64,000 nucleotides of DNA from Nyssa sinensis (GCA_008638375.1 CM018032.1:40177355-40241354); one strand, 5' to 3'; shown: positions 22,111-34,192, counted from the first letter of the stretch. A program made the numbers and translations. The notes: generated by a model from the sequence alone, not told the origin.

Positions 22111-23312
22111 AAAAACTGTGTGGGTGGTGGTGCTCTATCGAGAGACCAATGTGCTGAGGCTCCCAAGCTCAACCCTACAGCCTAGCTCGCAAAAGAGAAA
22201 CACTCTGTCTAAAATTTCAGTGCTAGTCAGACGCGCAATATGGACAAGGTTAGTTAAAATATCATTCGTCCACTTTTCCCAATCAGTTATGGACCAGAGC
22301 TAGATGGGTAGTTGACGAAGGAATGAGGGAAATCCCCTCGCTCAACTGAAAGGTGAAGAATAAAGTTGGGAGGAACCTTCACGCTCTCCGAAATGTCCAC
22401 TTCAATTCGAAGGACCACGAGACCCTATGGAACGTGTGTAGTAAAGGCGCAATCTCAACTCATTTCCAGAAGACGTCTTCGTTTGTCCCCATATAAGGCG
22501 TACGCTGCCAGAACTCTGTCTCTAGAGGAGGAGGGACTGTGCCGTTCTTAGTCACTAATAGACCAGAAGTGTCAACCATTGCAAAAACTTTTTTAAAAAG
22601 GGCAAAATCACTGGGACGATTCACAAAAAAATAATGGAACTAGGACGCGATCCACAAAGAGATGAGGGAACGTTCATGCAAAACTCAAAATTGCTTATCT
22701 TTTGGACGTTATGCTTTTTAGAATCTCAAGTGCAAAATGAAGTGCAGAGGTTAAGGGATGGGTGATCCTATATATATATATATATATATATATATGCATC
22801 TGATCTCGTTATAATGACTGACAGAGGAAAAACGATGTGACTCTGCTTCTTTTGGGCATAAATCTTCACACCCTAGGCATAATTGTTCAAAACCTAACAA
22901 TGGGAAAGTGACAGGTGTCCAAGGCCATCAATGACTAATGAATGGCTGAAAGGCATACCACGTCCATGAGACATTACGACCAAAGATTTATGGGCATTTG
23001 AAATGTCTGAAAAGACCCCATGAATGACAATGAAGGGGGGAAAATGTAGGTACAAGGTACCACGTTAACATGAAAGCATCACACCAACATGCGCTCAAGA
23101 TAAGGGAGAATCACACTAAGAGGGCCCCCTCTTCCATGAAGTTCACATGCGCCCAACAGAGGCAGCCTCGGTAATATGCACTCAAGAGAGGATAGAACCC
23201 CACTAAGAGAGCCCCCTCCTTCATGCAAGCACTCATAAAGGATTATAAGCGTCACGCGTAATCACTACCTTGGTCACCTTTCATAAGGGCGCCTTGAAGG
23301 CTTGGGGGCAAG
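22111..23312 (+). mobile_element. Probable 3' internal region of a decayed LTR element
   Basis: GC content rises sharply compared with the DNA on the left. A pair of related blocks at about 23086-23150 and 23178-23235, each with CACTAAGAG and GCCCCCTC, forms a repeat with a period near 88 bases. The segment ends in GGCTTGGGGGCAAG, a purine-rich tract as found just before 3' LTRs. No protein domain is recognised. A (TA)n run lies at 22772-22795. Confidence 0.4.
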
Positions 23313-23900
23313 TCATGGGAGACCTTCGAGTTTGGCACGCCGACGTAGCGTAACCTTCGCGCTATGCTCCCCACAATATGAGATATTCGAGGTTATGTGG
23401 ATTGGCGGCTACGATAACAGGCACTCTAGGAAGCTTCACGCGCATCGCGCATAGGGCTGTCTAGACCTTCTAGAACAAAGAGGGGACTTTACCTTAACTA
23501 ACTTCTATTTTGGACCACAATAGTACACATGTCAACAACTAAGGACTCACGTGAACATACTAGGGGTTGACACGTGACCTACCACTATAAATACCCCTAC
23601 AGCTACCGTAATAAAGGGACAATCATCAAAAAGAGAAATCAATCAATCAATCAAGAGGATTGACTTTGACCTCCTTCACTTTCGATTCTAGATATCTAGA
23701 ATCGCACTCCAATTGTGACCTAGATACTTAGAATAACATGAAGGTTGGGATAAGTCTCGCCCCTACCTCTTGGGAGTCCCTCATGTGAGGTTTTAGACCA
23801 CCTTGCCTCGACCTCTCCACTTTATTCTGAAGTCCAACCTGGCATCCAACGCGCAAGTTGTACTCACCTTTACAACTCACATCTTTGACACAACCTCTCA
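23313..23900 (+). repeat. Probable LTR with TATA box
   Basis: Follows the purine-rich tract. It contains CCACTATAAATACCCC (TATA box about 23583-23590), a G-box-like ACACGTGA at about 23569-23576, and AATCAATCAATCAATC at about 23637-23652. The exact ends are not clear; the right border is estimated. It is compatible with a Tat-type LTR but is not an obvious copy of the other LTRs in the window. Confidence 0.45.
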
Positions 23901-25117
23901 CGGTCTCCTAGCCGTCCACATCATGTATGTAATATATATCATATTACACAATATACTATACAAGCCACGAACCGTGTGCATTATCACAATGAATGGAAGA
24001 ATTGTAGAATTCTTTGTCCTTTCCAAACTCTACTACAAGTGAATTTACCCCTTTGTGGAAATACTGCATGTTTTGAGTTTGATGCCAACAATAGCTCCTC
24101 TAAAAAAACAAATTTCAAATTTTAGTGATATGATATCATTATGAATTGTAAATAAAAAAGGAGACAACTTTTCATTTTTGTTTTTAGAGTTACAATTAAG
24201 TAAATTAATTGGCTCAAAATAATTTGTTTAAGAAAAGGAGTTAGCAACTCCCTTGGAATTGAAATTTTCAAGTAGTCTTTAAAAGACATATTTTTTAGGA
24301 GTTAGAAGCTTTGATTAGAGTCAAAGACTCCAATTGTAAGAGGAAATTAGATACTCTATTTTTATAATGGGATGGTAGTGGGAGTCAAAGACTCCATTTA
24401 TGAGATGGAGTCAGAGACTCTATTTTGGTTAAGATTTGAGAGGGAGTTAAAGACTCAATTTTTGGGAGGGATTTGAGAGGGAGTCAGAGACTCCATTTTT
24501 TTGCAACAACTTTAAAGAGTTAGAAACTCTTTGATTTTCTTTTTTAGCTTCCTACAAGAATTCAGAGAGAGAATCCCGTCTAAGACAAGATATTTTGTCT
24601 CCTACAATTTCTTCAAAAAACTTCTATTCTTATGTTGCAAGTATATCTTTTCCTTTCTCCTTTCTCTCTAATCCATAAATTCCCAATACACCAAACTCCT
24701 TAATCTCCCTTATTCATCCCACCAAAACTATTCTGAAATATGGAAACTCTTTTTTTCCTATGGAAACCACCCCAATCCTATTTTTAAATTCAAGTGACGA
24801 TTTTAGAGATGAGGTATGCATGGGTAAACTTACTTGTGCAGTGGGTCTAGGTAGTTTCTCAATTTTTGACTTCTGAATTTATTTGAGAAACCTTCATTTA
24901 GCTAACCCACGTAATAATAATTGTTTTTATTTTTATTTTCAAACTTTAACATCATGCTTAGGCTTTAACACACGCAAGGATCCCGTTAACTAATCCTAAA
25001 CCCGTAGGTCTACAGACTCAATATGTAGCAAACCAAGAAATTATCAAATGATGTTTTGATAATGTCCTCTTTAGAGTGATTGAATTTTGATGATGAAATT
25101 TTTATAATGGGGTGGAG
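23901..25117. other. AT-rich DNA with a GAGTC minisatellite
   Basis: No gene seen. The middle part holds the short palindromic repeat array described separately at 24235-24530. The rest lacks recognisable transposon ends or domains. Confidence 0.4.
24235..24530. repeat. Degenerate array of GGAGTC...GACTCC palindromes
   Basis: Several related units of the form GGAGTCAAAGACTCC or GGAGTCAGAGACTC occur, for example at 24381-24395 (perfect six-base arms, three-base loop). Spacing is irregular, about 35-60 bases. It looks like a decayed minisatellite whose unit is a short hairpin. Confidence 0.6.
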
Positions 25118-27594
25118 ATTGTAAGGATCCAAAAAATTATTAAAGAGTAATTTGGTAAATTGTCAGCATAAACTGAGGACATATTGGAGATAAATCAAAG
25201 ATGAGTCAGATAAATTGTAAAATGAGTTTATAAGTCATCAATATGACACAATGAGACTAAAAACGAATTTAGGTAATTTATTTGGGACTGGTGTGAGTCA
25301 TGACACTACATAGTCATTTACAGGATGTAGATAAATATGAAAATCGAAACGATGAAATTTTGGGAAACAAACTCCATATTTGGAATCAAAGCGCTGAAAT
25401 TAGCTAGCGTAACAAGTTTGGTACGATTCTGAGACAACTTCAATTTGGGCTCGTATGCACGCACAATTGGCCAACTGGCCACGTGGCGCTTTGGGAGTTA
25501 TGCAAAGCTTCTATGACAAGCTTGTTAGATATTTGGGCGAGGGACATATGTCAATATTTTTGTGGTGGAAGGAGAAATATTAAGGTGTGTGAAGGTACAT
25601 GATAAGGGAACAAGGTAACACTTGATGGGACAGTTTCATTTTTCTCTATCCTCTTTTTTCCCTCATAATTCTATCAGACCACTCACTTTTCCTCTCCCTC
25701 ACACAATTCCTTCTCTCCCTATCTTTTTCAGACTTTTTCTTTCTCTCTCTCTCTCTTAAGGCCACCATAGTTGGACTTATGAGTATGTGTATTGTGTGTG
25801 TAGTTGAAAGAGAGAGACTGAGTGTTATACAGTGTGTGTGTGTGTGTATTCACTTTGTGCATGTGTGTGTATGTGTATCAATGTGTGTGTGTGTGTAAAA
25901 CATACACTATATGAACCCAAAACCATAAAACCAGAGAAGGAAGAGAAGAACTACAGGAAGAAAGAAGGAAGAAAAGAAGAAGAAGAAGAAGAAAGAAGAA
26001 AGAAAAAGAAAAAGAAAAGGGAGATAGGAACTAGAGGTTGTAGTTTGGCAACCATGGGAGGGAAAAACCAAGCTTTCCCTTTCTAGATTGTGGATTAAGG
26101 TAAGGATCTTTTTTAGTTTTTGGATTTTACCTGTGATGAATGCATGAATGTGAGTGTGGTTATGCATATGTGTGTTGTGCGTGATGACTATGTAGGTGAG
26201 CGAGTATCATAACGACGGGAATTGAATTTGGGGTTCGAACTTGGCTGGGTGTGAGTGCTTCAAACACCATAAAATTGGTGAAAGGGAGTTCAAGCAAGGT
26301 TTAGAAAAGAAAAGAAATGAACACGGTGGCTGGACGTCGAGGTGCTGAGAGTTGTAGACCACTCACAAGGGAACCGGGGTTAGGATGGTTTGGGTTCGAT
26401 TTGATCGTTTTGATCATTGAGAATGGTCCTAAATGATAGAATTTGAAGTTTAGGATGATTTAGGGTGAAAAATAGGAGAAAAATATGCAAGACAGATAAA
26501 AAAATTTCTAATTTTCGGCGAGGATTTCGGTGACCTCGTCGGAGAAGGTGACCGGAGCTTCGCTAGCAGCGGCCAACTCTGGCATTGTCCGGTCAATAGG
26601 TCAACAGTCAAACTAGGTTGGGTTTTAGCTCATGGACCGGGTCGGGTCTCGAGTTCAAGTCTAGTCCATGGTTGTTTGGGCTTATAGGGTTGTTTAGCTA
26701 TAAACATAATTAAGACTTTGAAATTAAGTTAATCCGAATTAGGGTTATCCTTGTTCTTGAAATTAGAGACTAAATTGAATTGGGGATGTTTGTCTACATG
26801 GATAAGAAATTAAATTACAGAAAATTGTAAAGGGGTTGACTTAAATTTAATAATTTCAAAACAGTGGACACATTTTAAAAAAATTACAAAAAAGTTTAAT
26901 TGTTCATAAAATTAAAAATAAAGCTAATTAAAATGCGAAAAGGGACATTATTAAGGTTTTTGGGCATTCTGGAGTTAATGACAGAGTCGGTTTGGACATT
27001 CTAAGACCCGGGGTGGTCTAATGTGAATATGAAAAATTACAAAAAATGCCCCTAATGATAAATTGAGTAATCTAAAAGCTAATAAAAATCCAAAAAAGGC
27101 TATTCCAATGTTTTTGGATGCCCAAAATTCAAATGTATGATTAGATTGGACAAATTGGGACCCGGTAAAGGTCTTACATAAAGTGAAAAAATGACGATTT
27201 TACCCTTAAACTTATATTAAGCAATTCAAAGCCAAATTAAGATCCAAAAAAGGCGTTTCCAATGATATCAGAATAATGAAATAGGGACTCGGGGTAGTCC
27301 CACATGAAAATGTGAAATTACTAAAATGCCTCTAGGCATGGAATAGATACCGAAAAGCGCTAATAAAATATAAATAGGATATTTTTAGGATATTTGGGGC
27401 TTCTAGATCCAATTCTAAGGTTGATTTTAAGAGACGGCGTCTCGGTAGATGCATAACTTGTAAATTATAAAAATGCCATTGTGAGTATAAAAGATAGTCA
27501 AATGACTTAGAAATAATACGATAAGGCTTCGTTAGGGTTTTTGAAGCTCGAGAACACATTTTTTATTTCTGTTTGGGCAAACGGGTACCTGATG
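25118..27594 (+). repeat. LTR-type remnant related to Tekay-like LTRs
   Basis: Starts near TGTAAGGATCCAAAAAATT and shares the general layout of the plus-strand LTR at 6162: a region with GGTGACC...CGGAG and GACCGGGTCGGG, then blocks with GGGACCCGG and ACTAAAATGCC. It has GT- and GAAGAA-type microsatellites at 25833-25900 and 25940-26020. The right end is cut by the Ogre-like LTR at 27595. No coding region is seen; open frames here follow the microsatellites. Confidence 0.4.
26930..27490 (+). repeat. Degenerate repeats of about 150 bases
   Basis: Three to four related blocks contain TCCAAAAAAGG, CCAATG, GGGACCCGG or GGGACTCGGGG, and AAATTACTAAAATGCC in the same order. They have diverged strongly. 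They lie within the LTR-type remnant. Confidence 0.45.
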
Positions 27595-28451
27595 TGTAGG
27601 CTAAGGTGTAATTAGGCATAGAGCGCCTCTTATGGAAGAGAGAGAAATTGAGGAGTCACCAGCTTATTTTTGGCCAAGAAATAAGAAAAACAAATCTGTT
27701 ACAAATTGAACAATACATATGAAGGAAATTGAAAGAAATAGAATGAAAATTACATCACTTTAATCCTAAATACATACTAAAGGATCCCTTGACATGGATC
27801 AAAAAAAAGATAAAGCACTGAAATAAAATAAAAACACTAGACAAAGAAGCTTGGGGGCTAAAGTACGGAGTGGGGAGGTGTTAGGCACCTACCCCGCCCG
27901 ATCCAAATGGATCAGCCTCGAATATTCACTTGCAAGGCTATTTTGTCATGAGAAAACTAAAAAGAGATATACGAGTATGGAAGAGATAAGTAATAAAGAA
28001 TCTGACCTGAAGAAATAAAATGAAACGGAAAAGACAAAAAATATCTGACTTGGGCTCGAGGGCTTCCTACATATCTATTTAGAAAATAGAATTAGAGACA
28101 CATAATTCTTTGGTTTATCTTCTTTTATAAAGAGTGATAAAAGAGGTGAGGTCAATCGGATCTATGAAAATTGTTAAGGGTTTAAGAGCGTACATACCTT
28201 ATTCAATCGTTGGCGTCGGGCAGATCTTTGGCTAGGAAAATCTAGATCACAAGCTTTAGTCAGGCAGATATCCAGCTTGTTCTTCGGTTTGGAAAGCATT
28301 GCTTCGTGAAGGGAGGTTGTCACTTCGGCATGGCTTCGACGTCGGGAGAGGGAGATTTATTATAGAGAGAACTCTAGAATTAAACTAACAGCATGAGGTT
28401 ATAGAAATCGTGTCTTTTTTTCTTCCTCCAAAACTGATGGCCAAGAGGCTC

Positions 28452-28459
28452 TATTTATA
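28452..28459 (-). promoter_or_regulatory. LTR TATA box
   Basis: Minus-strand TATAAATA in the context TTATAAATAGAGCC, about 1.25 kb from the LTR start. It supports the minus orientation of this LTR. Confidence 0.5.
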
Positions 28460-29041
28460 AGAAAATATAGAGATTTGATCAAAAGGTCTAAGATAAAACC
28501 CTAAAATGGAAGGCTAAGATCAAGTCTTGAATGATAATTATTTAATTAAATAAATAAAAAATTAAATAAGAATGATTATCTTAACGAAATGAATTAATAA
28601 ATAATTATGACAATGCATGAACCATTAGAATTGGTGTCTACATGCAAGAGCCAATGAGATAAAAGAGAAATAAAATTTAATTAGAAAATAAACTCTAAAA
28701 TGAAAATGTCTAGGTTCAATGTATCTCCATTTAAAGAAATATCAAGTAACCAGAGTCCTAATTAAGCCTAAATAGACTACTATTATACAAGATTATCAAA
28801 TTGTCCCCAATTCGGAAGAGAATCTCTAGATTGCCACAAGACATGTGAAATGACCAAATTACCCATAATTCGTCACCAAAGGGCTGAAATTACAAAATTA
28901 CTCCCATGTAGGTAAAATGATATAGAAATTATAAAAATTCCCCTAAAGTGACTAGAAAGTCCTACTTAGGGTAAGATTATGCCAAAATTACCAAAATGCC
29001 TTTAGTGGACAAAAATGTACTGAAATTACCGAAACAACATC

Positions 29042-29658
29042 CGATAGGTAGAAGAGTCCTAACAAGAGTGACACTCTGTCGGGAATAATCCCGCTTGGAC
29101 TAGGACTTTGTCAGGAGGAGTCCTAATAAGAATATAACTTTGTTAGGATGAGTCCTAATGGGAGTGTGACTCTATCTAGAAGAGTCCTACTTGGACTAAG
29201 ACTTTGTCAAGAGAGTCCTAATGGGAGTGAGACTCTATCAAGAAGAGTTCTGATTGGATTGGGACTCTGGCAAGAGAGTCCTAGCAGGAATAGGATTCTG
29301 TCAGGAGGAGTCCTAATACAACTAGGAATATGACTCTATTACGAGGAGTCCTAATAGAACTGGGACTTTGGCAAGAGAGTGCTAGCGAGAATAGGACTGT
29401 GTCATGAGGATTCCTAATGGGAATAAGATTCTATCGAGAGGAGTTCTACTTAAACTGGGACTTTGGCAAGAGAGTCCTAGCGAGAATATGACTCTGTCAA
29501 GAGGAGTCGTAATGGAAATAAGACTCTATCAAGAGGAGTCCTACTTGAATTGGGACCTTGGCAAGAGAGTCCTAGAAGGAATAGGACTCTATCAAGAGGA
29601 TTCCTAATGGGAATAAGACTCTATCAGGAGGAGTCTTACTTGAAGTAGGTTTCTTGGC
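29042..29658. repeat. 32-base minisatellite (about 19 units)
   Basis: Consensus close to GAGGAGTCCTAATGGGAATA followed by GGACTCTATCAA. Most units pair GAGTCCTA with TAGGACTC across a 7-base spacer; the unit at 29566-29590 has perfect 9-base arms. Units are 31-38 bases and differ by several substitutions. The array lies in the upstream (U3) part of the Ogre-like LTR. Confidence 0.9.
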
Positions 29659-30106
29659 ATAATTATCGAATTCCTACTACTTAATCAAGGGTCAAAAAAT
29701 GAGATGTCTACAAAAAGCCCCTCATTGATAGAACTTGCAAGTAAGTGAACGTCAACGCAAGAAAAAAAAAGACAACCATTTTGAATTGATTTGATTTTTT
29801 TACTTGACATGAACAGACTTATTCCTATATGAGATTCTTGCGCATCACCTTCATGGGAATCAGACCGTTCATAGTTCATGACTAGCGAAAATGAATTGTC
29901 CTTACCGGATTCCTTTAAAGAAACTCATCTCGATAGGATTGTTGTGAGGTTACGCCTTCAAAAATGTCTCATCAGAGCCTTACTTGGTAAGCAATGCGAT
30001 CCTAACAAGTCTTTCATGAGGTTATGTTCTCATAAGATGGTCTTACATCCTCTGATGTTTTACCTAAAAGGGAATTCCATCCTAATAGGTTGATAAGAGG
30101 AAATGT

Positions 30107-30655
30107 GATAGACGACTTACGTGAAATGAACGCTATCCTAACAGGATGGTGATGCGATAGACAGCTTACCCGAAAGAAAAACTATCCTAAACGGATAGTG
30201 ATGCGATAGACGGCTTACCCAAAATGGATGCTGTCATAATAGGATGGTGATACGATAAATGACTTATCTGAAAGGAACGCTATCCTGGCAGGATAGTGAT
30301 ATGATAGATGGCTTACATAAAAGGAACGCTATCCTCATAAGATGGTAAAATGCGATGCAATGAACGACTTACCCGAAAGGAACGCTATCCTAACAGAATG
30401 ATAAAATGATGATAATAGATGGCTTACTTGAAGCAATGTTATCCTAGTAGGATAAAAAAATATATGATGCAATAGATGGCCTATCCGAAAGAAACGTTAT
30501 CCTAACAGGATGATAAAATGAGATACAATGGATGACTTACCCGAAAGTAACGCTATCCTAGAATAATGATAAAATATGATGCGATCGACGGCTTACTCGA
30601 AAGGAATGCTATCTTAGTAGGATAATGATGCGATTGTCCATAATAAATAAATCGT
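30107..30655. repeat. 49-56-base minisatellite (about 10 units)
   Basis: Each unit holds GATAGACGGCTTACCCGAAA, then GGAACGCTATCCTAACAGGA, then TGGTGATGC. Unit length grows from 49 to 56 bases in the second half by an added TAAAAT. Most units contain a small hairpin, for example CTATCCT-GGC-AGGATAG at 30280-30296. The array lies between the antisense genes and the 3' LTR of the Ogre-like element. Confidence 0.9.
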
Positions 30656-31171
30656 CAAAATGAATTACATCCTTAGATAATTTTTTTTTAAGATGGATTA
30701 CATCCTTTTGGAGAATAAAGACTCCATGGGGAATGGCAAAATATATCTTGTTGGGGAGATGAATTTCCTTGAGAAAATGATGATGGTTCGGACTTCATTA
30801 GGGAATGAGTTGAGTTGACTCAGTGATCTTGATTTGTTAGAGAAATGAATAGTTATGTCTAGCTTAAAAAAACACGGCCCGGATCATGAGGGACCACTAG
30901 AGGAAATGTTACGCACACGATCCTTTGAAAGAAATCGTGAGTTACTTGATGGCGGTTTCAAATTAGTGGGCCTACGCCATTAACTGAAATATTGGTCAAT
31001 ATTGACTAGGTTTAGCAAATTATCGATTTGCCTTTCAAAGTTTGGTGTTGAATCATGGTTGATTTCTTAGATATATTTTGACAAAAGGCTTGATTTTGAA
31101 AAATAATGGGCTGAAATGGGCCAAGATTAGCGAAAATGGGACAAAGCCCAATAATTGGCCTGTCCAGCCCC
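30656..31171. other. Untranslated internal region of the Ogre-like element
   Basis: No gene seen. The right part (GGGCTGAAATGGGCCAAGAT near 31108) leads into the hairpin module upstream of antisense gene 1. Confidence 0.4.
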
Positions 31172-31270
31172 TGTGTGCCTATCGGCACACAAAAAGGGGG
31201 GGTTTTCACCCTTTGTGTGCCAATCGGCTACCCGTGGGTGCCAATCAGCACTCGGGTGCCTAGTCAGCAA
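31172..31270 (+). promoter_or_regulatory. Hairpin-rich module upstream of antisense gene 1
   Basis: TGTGTGCC-TATC-GGCACACA (31172-31191) is a perfect 8-base stem with a 4-base loop. It is followed by a G-run, TTTTCACCC and three more copies of a GTGCCNANTCRGC-type motif. A similar module sits at 34193-34275 before antisense gene 2. Position suggests a leader or promoter role, but no TATA box was found close by. Confidence 0.5.
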
Positions 31271-31929
31271 TCTTTAAAATGTTGAGACTTTTAGTTTTTC
31301 TCATTACATTCTTGAGCTCTCTCCTACCACTCTTATGACCATTTTTAGCAGAGTTCTGAAGGAGGTTAGACTGAAGTATTTGGCATTTGTTTTGACCTCT
31401 CGGAAGATCAAACAATGTGATTTCCAACAACAAATCTGAAAATTTTAAAAGAAAATGTCAAGTAAAGGCCTTGGTGACTTGTACCTAATGTTTGATATTG
31501 ATTGAGATTTAGGGATGTTCGAACCAGTGCATGGCAAAATATTCCAATATAAACCAGCCTCGGGCTTTTGGAACAACATGAGCTTACTCCATGAGATGGC
31601 ACACCATTTGTCACAACAGCAACACAATGGCCAAGTATAGATTTTTTTAACTTTTCATCAGATTATTTTGAGATTTTTGAGTTGATTATGCCTGCATTTG
31701 ATTTTTTTTTTTCACGCTTTGCAATCGTTTTGCATGAAAATTTTGGTTGCATGCATGCATGGGAATTTCACCTACGTGCCTTTTGGAAGGTGCACACCAC
31801 ACGCTTGTGAAAATGCCCGAATGGGCAATTTTTGCCTTTCCTTGGTTTTTTTGCATTTGGTTGATGGTTGTTTGGAATGCTTATGGCATCTAAAAGGCTT
31901 TTCTAACATATTGGTTTTGATTCCTTATA

Positions 31930-33180
31930 GCCGAAATTGGAAATCCAAGCTCGAGGCTCGGCGACAAACATCGCGGAGTGGTGGGCTGATTTGCCTCTCT
32001 GATGCTAAGGGCACATAAAAGCAGCCAATTTTGGGCCGTTCTTAGACTGAATAGTCCATGTTGACCATGATTGAAAGATTTTTTATGCTTTAGCAGAAAG
32101 ATGGTTGGACACCACCAACACTTTCCACCTCCGATTCGAGGAGGTAATATTGACTCCTCTTGACTTCTCAATGATCACAGGCCTTCAGGTCAACGGTGAT
32201 CGAGTGCCAAGGGACAGTGAAATACATAGCCAAGATGATGAGATTTTTCGGCTTCTAGAGTGGCGACCCACGTTGGCCTCCAATGGTGTGGTGTGGGTTA
32301 GGCATATCTTGGAAAACTTCCATTTCTAATAGTGCCGTAATGCTTTTGAGGAGGACTAGTTAACCAGAGCCTTTATGATCTTTGTCTTTGGTCGGACCCT
32401 TTTGGCTAATGCTGGTGACATTATCTACCTTTGGTGCCTCCCTACTTTGGAGGATGTGGAAAACTTTAGGCGCTTCAACTAGGGAGGCACCGTAATGGCT
32501 ATTTTGTATCGCTGGATATGTGTACTATCGCGGGCGGTCACCAAGGGACTCGATGGTTTCAACATTGTTTGGGAGGTATGAATTTCTAAATTCCCTCATT
32601 TCTTCTTTTGAGAAAAATGTCATGTTGATTAACTTTCCTACTTGGGCAGGTCTGGGCCTATGAGGTCATTCAATTGTTGCCCTACCCGTTGGTGGAGGTA
32701 GAAGAGAACATATTTCCCCGCATGTGGCGATGGCAGAAAGCTAACAGACGAACTTGTCGGGGAGAAAATGTGGTGCAAAAATTCTAGGAGGCCTCAGACA
32801 TGCTCTAAGAAGACATGGTTAGTTCCTCTATTTGAAATTTTCTTTTGTTGATATGTGATATGAGAAATTCATGCTTTTCATTTATGAAAAATTTGATGGA
32901 ATCCTTGGAGAGTGGTCCTAACCTCAGTGGAGCAGAGCATTGGCATAGCGCATCAACGATTGATTTTGGAAGGCCCTTTTGGGAGAGATATTACTTGGGC
33001 GACAGAGTGATTTGCCAAGTAAATACGGCTGTGCAGCAGTTTTTTCCTATATCGTCCCTGACCAACATGAAAGACTTGGACTCGTTTGACTCCGACCCCG
33101 GCTTATTGGAGTTTTATAAGGAGTGGCTATGTAATAGTTTTTCAACCAATTTGGACATATGATGAGCTACTTAGAGATGA
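31930..33180 (+). pseudogene. Antisense gene 1: plant mobile domain protein remnant
   Basis: The frame starting near 31975 gives HIKAANFGPFLD and then ALAERWLDTTNTFHLRFEEV, LDFSMITGLQVNGD, FMIFVFGRTLL and LPTLEDVENFRRFN. This order matches the plant mobile domain (Pfam PMD), also found in host MAIL-type proteins and in Tat-clade antisense ORFs. A GT-AG intron at 32576-32649 joins FNIVWE to VWAYEVIQ in frame. Several stops (for example before 32060 and after HILENFHF) show decay. A further exon-like frame runs at 32845-33162 (GAEHWHSASTIDFGRPFWER). The gene runs opposite to the element's pol; its function is unknown. Confidence 0.65.
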
Positions 33181-33960
33181 TACCTCCATTAACTAGGGCT
33201 CCACCTCCTCTGTCTAGCGTTGGAAGGCCAACCGTGAGCGATAGGTCATCTCAAGAGGCTACCACCACAGCGGTTGACGGAGGGCTACCGGTAGCTTTTC
33301 TGACTTTCAATGTAGTGGTGATGTTCGATGATGGGAATTTCAGGCTGGAAGAGTTATCCCAACTAATTGGGCCTATTAAAGGATTGTCGGCTCTCGACCA
33401 TTTGGCTAGGGTAAGAATTTTGTTTTTTGCCTAAAATATTTATGGTTTTTTGCTTCTCAAATTGAAACAAACTTTTGTTGGAAATTCAGGTGGCTCGGAA
33501 AATTTACGAAGAAGCCTGTGTATACATTTCGACCTTGAAGCATAAGGTTGCCTAAGTTACTATGGAGTCATGGTGAAAAGCCACTTGCCAAATAGATTCT
33601 AACATTGTAAGGACATGATTCCCTATTTTTTTACTATTCATATATTGATTGCATTTTGACATTGCGTTGATTTTGATAAGAAACTCATGATCTTTCAGGT
33701 CACTAGTCTCTCTCACCTCGAGAATATGAATTAAGGTTAGGACCGTCCAAGGGGAGGGATTCCAAGTAGGAGGCGATAAGGAGAGCCAAAGAAGAAGGCG
33801 GGAGTCACCCGAGCAGCTTTCGCATTCAGCCAGCTAGGCCTAACAAGACGTTAAGACAGGTCGTGGAGAGTGAGAGTGAGGATACTAAGGAATAGGAGAC
33901 TCTTCTCTGTTAGTCTCAATGACAAGAGAGGGGATGGCAAGGGCGCAGTTAGATGAAACT
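33181..33960 (+). pseudogene. Possible 3' exons of antisense gene 1
   Basis: A short frame at 33159-33434 has a Pro/Ser/Thr-rich start and then AFLTFNVVVMFDDGNFRLEE and PIKGLSALDHLARVR. GT-AG-like borders occur near 33410 and 33489. A stop-interrupted tail continues to about 33900. It may be the C-terminal part of the mobile-domain gene, but no domain is recognised. Confidence 0.3.
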
Positions 33961-34192
33961 TCTCTTTTTTGATAAACACTTTGTTTGATGAATAATTTGT
34001 CCTTTTTTATCTTCTTATTTGTTTGTTTTTTTTAACAATGAATGATCAATGCATGCACTTTTATTTATGAATATGTAAAACATCAGCAAAAATGAATAGG
34101 AATTGGTATCCAACATGTTTTGGATTGGCAAAACACGGGGAAAACAATGAAAATAGGAAAAATTGAGCAAAATGGCCTAAAATTTCTCTATA

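Larger units (their letters stand above)
27595..29712 (-). repeat. 3' LTR of the Ogre-like element
   Basis: On the minus strand the LTR starts TGTAGACATCTCATTTTTTG at 29712, right after GAGGGGCTTTT, and ends GCCTACA at 27595, giving TGTAG...CTACA ends. A TATA box lies at 28452-28459. The opening closely resembles LTR starts I know from other dicot Ogre-type elements. The plus strand near 27650-27900 has GAGTCACCAGCTTATTTTTG and GGGGAGGTGTTAGGCACC, also familiar from such LTRs. The right part of the LTR is filled by a 32-base minisatellite. Confidence 0.6.

Noticed and set aside
25832..26167. Open frames over the GT and GAAGAA microsatellites
   Set aside because: The peptides are just Cys/Val or Lys/Glu repeats from the microsatellites. 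No start context or domain is seen.
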